Source: JAJFKX01 sp965230265
Lineage (GTDB): Bacteria; Pseudomonadota; Gammaproteobacteria; Xanthomonadales; Wenzhouxiangellaceae
Reading direction: 5' to 3'
DNA length: 64,000 bases
Assembly (NCBI GenBank): GCA_965230265.1
Contig: OZ245999.1
Coordinates: forward strand, 372,001-436,000
A program made the position numbers and the translations under genes. The notes below the pieces were generated by a model. The model searched no databases and had not been told where the DNA came from. It saw only the letters and a program-made list of their open reading frames with translations. Below are positions 45,159-52,565 of the stretch, piece by piece. How positions within the stretch are numbered: position 1 is the stretch's first letter; every line of letters begins with the position of its first letter.

Positions 45159-45193
45159 TTATACACACAGCTTGTGGATAAGTCTGTAGATAA
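45159..45193. promoter_or_regulatory. Cluster of three DnaA boxes
   Basis: TTATACACA at 45159-45167 (same as the Escherichia coli oriC R2 box), TGTGGATAA at 45173-45181 (perfect reverse consensus) and TGTAGATAA at 45185-45193 (reverse, one mismatch). Start-to-start spacings are 14 and 12 bp. The first box is in forward orientation, the other two reversed. An AT-rich tract lies about 70 bp to the right. Confidence 0.6.
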
Positions 45194-45339
45194 CATTTGG
45201 TGATGCTGGTTAAAGTATTGTTATGACAGCTTTGTTTACAGATTGGTTAAAACAAGACCACTATAAATATTTTTATAAAACAATGAGTTATGGGCTGTTT
45301 CTGGAACAGTGTTTGATGTAATGCCAATAAGCGACTGTT

Positions 45340-45369
45340 TTGTTACAAATCGTTGTCGCTGTGTATAGT
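45340..45369 (+). promoter_or_regulatory. Candidate sigma-70 promoter for the gamma carbonic anhydrase gene
   Basis: TTGTTA at 45340-45345 and TATAGT at 45364-45369, 18 bp apart. Transcription would begin close to the ATG at 45376, giving a leaderless or nearly leaderless mRNA; the in-frame ATG at 45385 is an alternative start. Confidence 0.35.
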
Positions 45370-45375
45370 TATTAG

Positions 45376-45957
45376 ATGATGATAATGAATGAGTACGTTT
45401 CAATTCGTAAATATCTGCAGCACACACCACAACTTGGAGCGCGCGTTTACGTCGATCCTACAGCAGTTTTGATCGGTAGAGTTCAGGTGGATCAGGATGT
45501 TTCATTTTGGCCTGGTACAGTGGTGCGTGGTGATGTTGAAAAAATCCGTATTGGCATGTTTACCAACATCCAGGACAACGCCACTTTGCACGTTACACAC
45601 GATGGTCCTTATTCACGTGGTGGCTATCCATTAACCGTAGGTGACTATGTCACAGTAGGGCACAATGCCATATTACATGGCTGCACAATCGGTGATTACT
45701 GCCTGATTGGCATGGGGGCAATTATCATGGATGGCAGTCAGGTGGAAGATTACACCATGATTGCAGCGGGTAGTGTGATTAGTCCGCGTACACGGGTAAC
45801 GGGCAAACATTTATGGTTAGGCAACCCTGCTCGAATGGTTAGAGCATTAACAGACGATGAACTGGATATGCTTAAGTATTCAGCTGAATTTTATGCCAGG
45901 TTAAAAGATCAGTATTTGCAGGCTGATTTGGCTGTTCAAAAAGCTGATCCTGCATAA
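45376..45957 (+). CDS. Gamma carbonic anhydrase family hexapeptide protein
   Basis: 193 residues forming a left-handed beta-helix of hexapeptide repeats. Zinc ligands of the YrdA/CaiE-like gamma carbonic anhydrases are visible: the His in NATLHVTHDG and in VGHNAILHGC. Several ATGs occur at the start; the ones at 45376, 45379 and 45385 are all plausible. It may hydrate CO2 or act as a related acyl-binding scaffold; many members show no measurable activity. The next gene, a TRAP permease, starts 23 bases later. Confidence 0.92.
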   Translation: MMIMNEYVSIRKYLQHTPQLGARVYVDPTAVLIGRVQVDQDVSFWPGTVVRGDVEKIRIGMFTNIQDNATLHVTHDGPYSRGGYPLTVGDYVTVGHNAILHGCTIGDYCLIGMGAIIMDGSQVEDYTMIAAGSVISPRTRVTGKHLWLGNPARMVRALTDDELDMLKYSAEFYARLKDQYLQADLAVQKADPA

Positions 45958-45980
45958 CTCTGTTGAGAGTCAGTTAACCC

Positions 45981-47339
45981 ATGCCAGAATTTTTACCGCC
46001 ATTACTGCTATTTATCGCTTTGTTAGGCGCGTTGATGCTGGGTTATCCAGTGGCTTTTACCTTGGCAGGGGTGTCTTTGCTGGCTGCGGGTGTTGGCAGC
46101 TTGCTTGGGGTGTTTGATGTGACATTCCTGAATGCATTCCCTAATCGGGTTTTTGGGTTAATGCTCAATCAAACATTGGTTGCTGTACCTGCCTTTGTAT
46201 TTATGGGCAGTATGTTAGAGCGCTCCAAACTGGCAGAAGAATTGCTGCAGACGATGGAACAGATGCTGGGTAATATGCGCAGTGGCCTGGCATTATCGGT
46301 CATGTTGGTTGGTACCTTACTGGCAGCCAGCACCGGTATTGTCGGTGCAACGGTGGTAACCATGGGGCTGCTGGCATTGCCTAGCATGCTGCAGCGTGGT
46401 TACTCCCCGGAATTGTCTGCCGGCAGCATTTGTGCAGCCGGCACATTGGGACAAATCATTCCTCCCTCGATTGCATTGGTGTTACTGGGGGATGTCCTGG
46501 CCAATGCTTATCAGCAAGCGCAGATCAGTCAAGGTATTTTTAGTCCGGAAACTGTGTCAGTGGGCGACTTATTTGCCGGTGCACTGATTCCCGGCATGGT
46601 TCTGGTGCTCTTGTATTGCTTATATACGATGTTGTTTGGCAGTAAAAAACTCAACAAAGATAAAGCTAAAGACAAGCCACCAGTGATGCAGGTTATTAAA
46701 CTATTGGCGGCACCGCTATTGCTGATAGTGCTGGTGCTGGGGTCGATATTGTTTGGTATCGCATCTCCCACAGAAGCGGCTGCAGTAGGGGCAGTAGGTG
46801 CAACTGTGATGGCAGGCTTGAGAAGAAAGCTAACCCGCGAGGTTGTACGTGAGGTGGTGTTGCGCACTGCTCAGGTCACCAGCATGGTGTTTATGATTTT
46901 GATTGCCGCCGCAGTATTTGCGCTGGTGTTTCGCGGTTTTGGTGGTGATGAGGTGGTTCGTCATAGCCTGGAGAACTTGCCTGGAGGCATTATTGGCGCG
47001 ATGCTGGTGGTGATGCTGGTGATCTTTATACTGGGGTTTTTGCTGGATTTTATTGAGATCACCTATGTAGTGGTTCCGATAGTTGCTCCCATTTTATTAA
47101 GCATGGATATTTCACCATTGTGGCTGGGAGTGATGATTGCCGTGAATTTACAAACCTCATTTTTAACACCGCCGTTTGGTTTTGCCTTGTTTTATTTGCG
47201 AGGGGTTGCCGGTGACCAGATTACCACCGGACAATTGTACCGGGGGGTGCTGCCGTTTATAGGGATTCAGTTATTGTTATTGCTGTTGCTGTCTTTGTTT
47301 CCAGGGTTGGTCACCTGGCTACCGGGGCAAATACGCTAA
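45981..47339 (+). CDS. TRAP transporter large permease (DctM family)
   Basis: 452 residues with about 12 transmembrane helices and the family motifs PVAFTLAGVSLLAAG, GIVGATVVTMGLLALP and GTLGQIIPPSIALVLLGDV. The long form with a hydrophilic insert near residue 220 (KKLNKDKAKDKP) is seen in this subgroup. TRAP importers need a small DctQ subunit and a periplasmic binding protein. No DctQ gene lies before or after it, and the binding-protein gene is convergent (47392-48513). Substrate unknown; a binding protein related to the keto-acid group lies next door. Confidence 0.93.
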   Translation: MPEFLPPLLLFIALLGALMLGYPVAFTLAGVSLLAAGVGSLLGVFDVTFLNAFPNRVFGLMLNQTLVAVPAFVFMGSMLERSKLAEELLQTMEQMLGNMRSGLALSVMLVGTLLAASTGIVGATVVTMGLLALPSMLQRGYSPELSAGSICAAGTLGQIIPPSIALVLLGDVLANAYQQAQISQGIFSPETVSVGDLFAGALIPGMVLVLLYCLYTMLFGSKKLNKDKAKDKPPVMQVIKLLAAPLLLIVLVLGSILFGIASPTEAAAVGAVGATVMAGLRRKLTREVVREVVLRTAQVTSMVFMILIAAAVFALVFRGFGGDEVVRHSLENLPGGIIGAMLVVMLVIFILGFLLDFIEITYVVVPIVAPILLSMDISPLWLGVMIAVNLQTSFLTPPFGFALFYLRGVAGDQITTGQLYRGVLPFIGIQLLLLLLLSLFPGLVTWLPGQIR

Positions 47340-47391
47340 TACGGATCGTTTCCTGGTTTAAAAGCAGACAGCATATTACGCAACTCAATAC

Positions 47392-48513
47392 TTATCGGAC
47401 CTGTAAAAAAATCTGTTCTGATTTAGCGGTCCATTGTCGGACCTGGCTCAAAAAACCAAAATAGGAATCGTGTACACGCCGGGACATCGCATCGGAAGAT
47501 GCAATTTCTTCGAGTACTTCCTGACTCAAAGTTTTTAATCGAGCCAATACCTCATCTGGGAATTGTCGCAGCTCCACACCATGCTCATTGACCAGCGTAT
47601 CGATGGCGCGTTGATTACGGGCAGTGTATTCACAAGGCATATCCAGATTAACAGCCTGGCAGGCAACACGGACAATATTTTGTAGATCTTCCGGTAATGC
47701 CTGGTAAGCTTCGCGATTGATCAGGCATTCCAAAGTTGAGCCGGGTTCTTGCCAGCCAGGGTAATAATAATATTTGGCGGCTTGGTATAAACCGAAAGCC
47801 AGATCGTTCCACGGACCAATCCATTCAGTGGCATCGATGGTGCCTGTGGATAAGGCAGTAAAAATTTCTGCACCGGGAATATTCTGTACCGTTGCGCCGG
47901 CACGACGCATGACTTCACCACCCAGACCTGGCATACGAATTTTAAGACCCTGTATATCAGTTAGGGAATTGATCTCACGGTTATACCAGCCCCCCATTTG
48001 CACACCGGTATTGCCAGCCGGGAAAGCCATCAACCCGAAAGGTTGATAGATTTCATTCCACAATTCCAAACCGCCACCGTAGTACAACCAGGCATTGCTT
48101 TCCAGTGTGGTCATGCCAAATGGTACGCTGCCGTAATACTGACTGGCTGGTGCTTTGCCTTTCCAGTAATAGGCTGCACCGTGGCCCATTTGCACGGTAT
48201 TGCTGCTGACGCTGTCGAATACTTCAAAAGCCGGTATCAGCTCGCCGGAACCGTATAAAGTGATTTCCAAACGCCCGTTGCTCATCAGACGGATGTTATC
48301 AGCCAAGCGCTGTGCACCTGTTCCTGCGCCCGGCAGGTCGCGTGGCCAGGTGGTGGCCATTTTCCATTTGAATGTTTGCTGAGAGTTACTGCCAGTGGCA
48401 GTTTGGGTATCAGCAGATGAACCACTTTGCCCACAAGCACCCAGTAATAATGCACTGGATGCTGCACTGGCTGTGGCGATAAAATGGCGGCGAGTGATGT
48501 CAGAAGCGCTCAT
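47392..48513 (-). CDS. TRAP transporter substrate-binding lipoprotein (TakP-like)
   Basis: 373 residues. The N-terminus has a Tat-type signal (TRRHFIATASAASSALLLGAC) that ends in a lipobox, so it is probably exported folded and lipidated. The mature DctP fold is recognised by WKMATTWPRDLPGAGTGAQRL, GLKIRMPGLGGEVMRRAGA and ATEWIGPWNDLAFGLYQAAKYYYYPGW, resembling the binding proteins of keto-acid or mannitol TRAP systems. Its start overlaps the ttcA stop by 4 bases, placing it in a ttcA transcript. The cognate permease is opposite. Confidence 0.92.
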   Translation of the reverse strand: MSASDITRRHFIATASAASSALLLGACGQSGSSADTQTATGSNSQQTFKWKMATTWPRDLPGAGTGAQRLADNIRLMSNGRLEITLYGSGELIPAFEVFDSVSSNTVQMGHGAAYYWKGKAPASQYYGSVPFGMTTLESNAWLYYGGGLELWNEIYQPFGLMAFPAGNTGVQMGGWYNREINSLTDIQGLKIRMPGLGGEVMRRAGATVQNIPGAEIFTALSTGTIDATEWIGPWNDLAFGLYQAAKYYYYPGWQEPGSTLECLINREAYQALPEDLQNIVRVACQAVNLDMPCEYTARNQRAIDTLVNEHGVELRQFPDEVLARLKTLSQEVLEEIASSDAMSRRVHDSYFGFLSQVRQWTAKSEQIFLQVR

Positions 48514-49412
48514 GATAATTGTCCGTTAGAAGCTGGTGGGGTGTTATTGGCTGCAGTGGAGGAGTTTAACCAGTTGTTGGCTTCAGGCGCGGAGGCTGTT
48601 GCTGGGTTGATAGTAGCAAGGCTTAGTCCCTGAAAATCAAACAAATCGGTATCACCCAATTGCGAGGGCGAAACATTACAGATGGCCTTGAAAATATTCT
48701 CTATCCTTCCCGGTTGCTGCCTCTCCCAGTCTGCGAGCATGCTTTTAAGCATTTGTCGTTGTAAATTGACCTGGCTGCCGCACAGGTTGCATGGAATAAT
48801 CGGATAACCGGCTTGTTCGGCATAGCGGGCCAAATCTTTTTCACGGCAATAAGATAATGGACGAATGACAATATGTTGACCATCATCGCTGCGTAATTTT
48901 GGTGGCATGGCTTTCAGCCGGGCACCATGGAACATGTTCAGGAACAGTGTTTCGACAATATCATCCATATGGTGCCCCAGGGCAATTTTGGTGATGCCAT
49001 TTTCACTGGCATAGTGGTATAAAGCGCCACGTCGCATTCTGGAACACAAACCACAAGTGGTTTTCCCTTCAGGAATAAGCCGTTGCACAACACTGTATGT
49101 ATCTTGCTCGATGATGTGATGAGAAACGCCAAGCTGGCTTAAGTATTCGGGCAGAATATGCTCTGGAAAACCGGGTTGCTTTTGATCCAGATTCACAGCA
49201 ATCAACTCAAAATCGACGGGTGCTTTGCGCTGTAGACTGAGCAGCATGTCCAGCATGACATAGGAGTCTTTACCACCGGACAGGCACACCATTATCCGGT
49301 CGCCTTGCTCAATCATGCGATAGGCTTCAATTGCCTGCCCAGTCTGTCGGCGCAGGCGTTTGGCCAGTTTGTTGCTGGCATATTGTTGTTTGCGAGCTTG
49401 TGCTATGTTCAT
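48510..49412 (-). CDS. ttcA: tRNA 2-thiocytidine(32) synthetase
   Basis: Iron-sulfur enzyme that thiolates C32 of tRNAs. 300 residues. The PP-loop ATPase motif is LSGGKDSYVMLDML, and the CxxC of the iron-sulfur site is in TTCGLCSRMRRG. A second Cys pair, CNLCG, is seen near residue 200. Length and motif order match TtcA. It overlaps dctP by 4 bases, an unexpected coupling of tRNA modification with a transporter gene. Confidence 0.95.
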   Translation of the reverse strand: MNIAQARKQQYASNKLAKRLRRQTGQAIEAYRMIEQGDRIMVCLSGGKDSYVMLDMLLSLQRKAPVDFELIAVNLDQKQPGFPEHILPEYLSQLGVSHHIIEQDTYSVVQRLIPEGKTTCGLCSRMRRGALYHYASENGITKIALGHHMDDIVETLFLNMFHGARLKAMPPKLRSDDGQHIVIRPLSYCREKDLARYAEQAGYPIIPCNLCGSQVNLQRQMLKSMLADWERQQPGRIENIFKAICNVSPSQLGDTDLFDFQGLSLATINPATASAPEANNWLNSSTAANNTPPASNGQLS

Positions 49413-49516
49413 GTCAAGAGTATCGTAATCTGGATGATATATTATTTGTCAAATTGGTATGCAAAGGCAGGCGATAAGTCAGCCAGCGTATTGCGCATGG
49501 TTAGGATGCATCAATA

Positions 49517-49720
49517 ATGGAAACTGATCAGGATAGTATAGCCGCACATTTGATGGAACTGCGCCAGGAACACCGTGATCTGGATCAGGCCATTGCTGCT
49601 TTGGCCGCCGATGCCGATAGCGACCAGTTGCATGTTGGTAGATTAAAAAAACGAAAGCTGCTGTTAAAAGATCAAATTACCTACTGGCAATCTCGTCTTA
49701 TCCCTGATTTGAATGCCTGA
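49517..49720 (+). CDS. DUF465 (YdcH) family small coiled-coil protein
   Basis: 67 residues forming a helical hairpin: METDQDSIAAHLMELRQEH and a Lys-rich second helix (GRLKKRKLLLKDQITYW). This matches the YdcH/SlyX-like DUF465 family of short proteins of unknown role. It stands alone between ttcA and plsB, with the plsB end convergent 22 bases away. Confidence 0.9.
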   Translation: METDQDSIAAHLMELRQEHRDLDQAIAALAADADSDQLHVGRLKKRKLLLKDQITYWQSRLIPDLNA

Positions 49721-49742
49721 GCTTGATAGAACGCCAGCGTTT

Positions 49743-52382
49743 TCAGGCTGCATTTTTAGATGACTTATCCGTGGCTTTAACCTTGGCTTTTGTTTTGCTG
49801 GTGACTGCCTCGTTGATATCGGGGACATCTTTTTCCTGATTGACTTCGTTGTCTGCTGCAGGCTGGCTTGTTAGTTTGTTTTGTTTGTCATTATCTGCAT
49901 TTTTTTGCGGAGCTAGCTGCAAAATGCTGTGCCGAACTTCTTTGCTTAAAATAAGTTTGGCATCAATATTCAGCTGTTCCAGGCGTTGGTCAAAGATAAA
50001 GCGGGAATCATCATCACGCTGCAATAAATCCATTTCCAGCATTTGCTCGATCAATTGCTTAAACAAAACCCGGTCAGCAAACTCTGGTGCTTCAAGCTGG
50101 TGCAGGATGCTTAAACGTTCGGCGCTTTGCTGGCAAAGCTTCTCTAGCTCCCGGCGCCCTAAAGAGCCGGAACCATTTTTCTGCAGCACTGCGACGGTGA
50201 TGTAGATACGCTCTAACGTTTGCAACAAGCCATGAGCAATCAAACGCAATAAATAGGCCTCGCGACTACCGCCACTGGCGCGTTGATAGCGTTTGCCGTT
50301 ATCAATTTCTTTTAATAAGCCCAGCAGCTCAAAAATCCCCAGATGGGCCTCGACCACATCATCCAGAGCACTATCTGACCAAGGCAGAAACAGCTCGTTG
50401 CGCAACAAGGGATATACCGAGCCACAAATATCGATCAAGCGTTGGCGATTAACCACTTGAGTGTGTAAAAAACAGCTGGCTATCAGCGATGGCATGGCAA
50501 TTAAATGCGCGATATTATTGCGGAAATAAGACAGTAATACCGCCTGTTTGGGTTCTACGTGAATAATGTTGCCGAGCGTGTGTTCCTGGCGCGTCAGGAT
50601 ATTCAGATCCAGGCCGTATTGAATGATTTCATCGGTGTTTTTTGCAGTGACTGTAATGTTATCGGAGTAGGGGACCTGTGGTAGTAAGTTTAGATAAACT
50701 TTTAACAGATCGGTTAAATCCTGCTCATCCAAAGCGCGCTGGCGGGTTGCCAGTAAGCAGACCGATAACAGGTTAACCGGCCCAGCATGCGCGCTGCGAT
50801 TGATGTTGACCATAATCCGTTGCGCGACCTCATCAACCACAGGGTTTAGCAAAGCAGGCTTGGGTGTTTCGTCTATGGCCAGTTTTTCCCAATCAGGGAA
50901 ACGCTCATTTAATAGTTCGGTGAGCATAATCGGTTGGCCAAAGCTGACATTCACCTGGCCATAATTGCGTCGCAGAATACTAAATACGCTGGTAATTAAG
51001 TCCCACCATGATTCTTTACGTTTGGCCGAGCCGCTGAGTTCTTTTTGGTATGAACGGCCTTCAACCAGTGCCTCAAAACCGATATATATTGGCTGAAACA
51101 TCACCGGGCGTTTGGGGGATTGCAAAAAGGCTTTGACAGTCATGGCCAACATGCCTGCGCGAGGCGGCAGCAGGCGACCAGTACGGCTGCGTGTGCCTTC
51201 GATAAAGTATTCGATGTGTACACCGCGATTTAATAAGGTGCTGAGGTATTCATTAAATACAGCGGCATACAGCGCCTGACTACGAAAACTGCGGCGTAGG
51301 AAAAACCCGCCACCACGACGCAGGAAAGAGCCGAGAATAGGCAGGTTCAGATTGACACCGGCAGCAACGTGCGGTGGTACAAAACCACGTTGGTAAAGAA
51401 TAAAAGAAACCAGAAGATAGTCGATGTGGCTACGGTGGCAAGGGACATAAATAACTTCATGCCCTGGTGCTGTCTGCTGGAACTCCTTGAAGTGATGCAC
51501 TTCGATACCGCGGTAAATACGGCTCCAGAACCAGCTCAGCAAAACCTCACAACTGCGAATAAAAGTATAGGAATAATTGGCGGCAATTTCCTGTGCAAAA
51601 CCATGTGCTTCCTGTACCGCTTCAGCCCGTGGGATATTGGATTTACGAGCATGTATTTCGATCGCATCTTGTACTGCATCGCGTTTGATGATGTTGTCCA
51701 ATAAAGTGCGGCGGTGTGAGCGGTCTGGTCCGATGGCAGCAGTACGAACGCGTCGGAAATGAGTACGAAGTACCCGATTAAGCTTGCGCAGTGTTCGCTG
51801 CTCATCGAGTCCTTCAGCCCGCATTTCGGTGAGTTTAAGCGTTTGGCCAAAACGCACAAAAGTGCCGCGACCATTGATAAACAGGCTCAGTAAACGCCGG
51901 ATACGCCCACCGACCTCCCAGTTTTCACTGAATAAAATTTTGGTCAGGCTAACTTCTTCTTCCGGTGCACGACCAACCAGCACAGTGACCGGAACAATTT
52001 GTAGCTCCTGATCATCCGGGATATTGCTGGAAGTGAGCAGCAACCGCAGTACTTCAGAGCTGCGCCTTGCCTGCTTGCGCCGAATAACAACCCCTGAAAA
52101 GCGCTGCAGTGCGCCATAGCTGCGGTGCAGGTGAGTGTCGCCCACCTGCAGAGAGGTCAACGGGAAGGGCAGGTCGTGATCACGGCAGGTTTGCTCAAGA
52201 ATGAGCAGTGATGACAGCGCATAGCTTTCTAGCACATAACAAACCGGTTGTTCCGGGTTAATATCCAGCTCTGACAGCGGCTGTGGTTCACTGCGTGCAC
52301 GTACCCATAAGTGCAGTATTTTGCGCAGCAGGTGTAACCACCAGTGGTGTAACCGAATCCAGAAGTTTGACGCGTCTATCAT
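49743..52382 (-). CDS. plsB: Glycerol-3-phosphate 1-O-acyltransferase
   Basis: First step of phospholipid synthesis: acylates glycerol-3-phosphate at sn-1, at the inner membrane. 879 residues if started at the ATG at 52382, which fits the family N-terminus (WLHLLRKILHLWVRA); ATGs at 52421 and 52424 would add up to 14 residues. Catalytic HxxxxD is in VPCHRSHIDYLL, with the substrate motifs FFLRRSFR and the FIEGTRSRTGRLLPP block. Beyond the usual end is a Lys/Ala/Thr-rich tail of about 55 residues with no known domain. Confidence 0.95.
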   Translation of the reverse strand: MIDASNFWIRLHHWWLHLLRKILHLWVRARSEPQPLSELDINPEQPVCYVLESYALSSLLILEQTCRDHDLPFPLTSLQVGDTHLHRSYGALQRFSGVVIRRKQARRSSEVLRLLLTSSNIPDDQELQIVPVTVLVGRAPEEEVSLTKILFSENWEVGGRIRRLLSLFINGRGTFVRFGQTLKLTEMRAEGLDEQRTLRKLNRVLRTHFRRVRTAAIGPDRSHRRTLLDNIIKRDAVQDAIEIHARKSNIPRAEAVQEAHGFAQEIAANYSYTFIRSCEVLLSWFWSRIYRGIEVHHFKEFQQTAPGHEVIYVPCHRSHIDYLLVSFILYQRGFVPPHVAAGVNLNLPILGSFLRRGGGFFLRRSFRSQALYAAVFNEYLSTLLNRGVHIEYFIEGTRSRTGRLLPPRAGMLAMTVKAFLQSPKRPVMFQPIYIGFEALVEGRSYQKELSGSAKRKESWWDLITSVFSILRRNYGQVNVSFGQPIMLTELLNERFPDWEKLAIDETPKPALLNPVVDEVAQRIMVNINRSAHAGPVNLLSVCLLATRQRALDEQDLTDLLKVYLNLLPQVPYSDNITVTAKNTDEIIQYGLDLNILTRQEHTLGNIIHVEPKQAVLLSYFRNNIAHLIAMPSLIASCFLHTQVVNRQRLIDICGSVYPLLRNELFLPWSDSALDDVVEAHLGIFELLGLLKEIDNGKRYQRASGGSREAYLLRLIAHGLLQTLERIYITVAVLQKNGSGSLGRRELEKLCQQSAERLSILHQLEAPEFADRVLFKQLIEQMLEMDLLQRDDDSRFIFDQRLEQLNIDAKLILSKEVRHSILQLAPQKNADNDKQNKLTSQPAADNEVNQEKDVPDINEAVTSKTKAKVKATDKSSKNAA

Positions 52383-52565
52383 GCAATACCGTACTATGGC
52401 CCAATTTGGCCGGGGCTGCATCATCGCATGCCAGCGGTTACGGGTAAAGCTTGTGTGTGCCTAAAAATAGAGCATAGACCTGGTTCACAGGCCGGGAAAG
52501 TTGCCTAAAGTGGTAGCAGTCAGTAGGGTTGTCGGTCTGCAAGATCCAAAATTGGGAGTGAAAAT

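Larger units (their letters stand above)
44959..45375. other. Intergenic region with DnaA boxes, palindrome and AT-rich stretch
   Basis: 417 bp separating divergent argS and the gamma carbonic anhydrase gene. It holds a 15-bp palindrome (45072-45086), three DnaA boxes (45159-45193), an AT-rich stretch with a TATAAATATTTTTATA element near 45261-45276, and a promoter-like pair next to the carbonic anhydrase gene. No open frame with protein-like features was found. Confidence 0.6.

Noticed and set aside
45159..45193. The DnaA-box cluster as the primary chromosome origin
   Set aside because: No dnaA, gyrB, mnmG or rpmH is nearby and only three boxes are present. Strand-skew data cannot be computed here.
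49840..50205. A plus-strand frame of 121 codons inside plsB
   Set aside because: It is Ser/Cys/Lys-rich without a fold pattern, fully antisense to a conserved gene.
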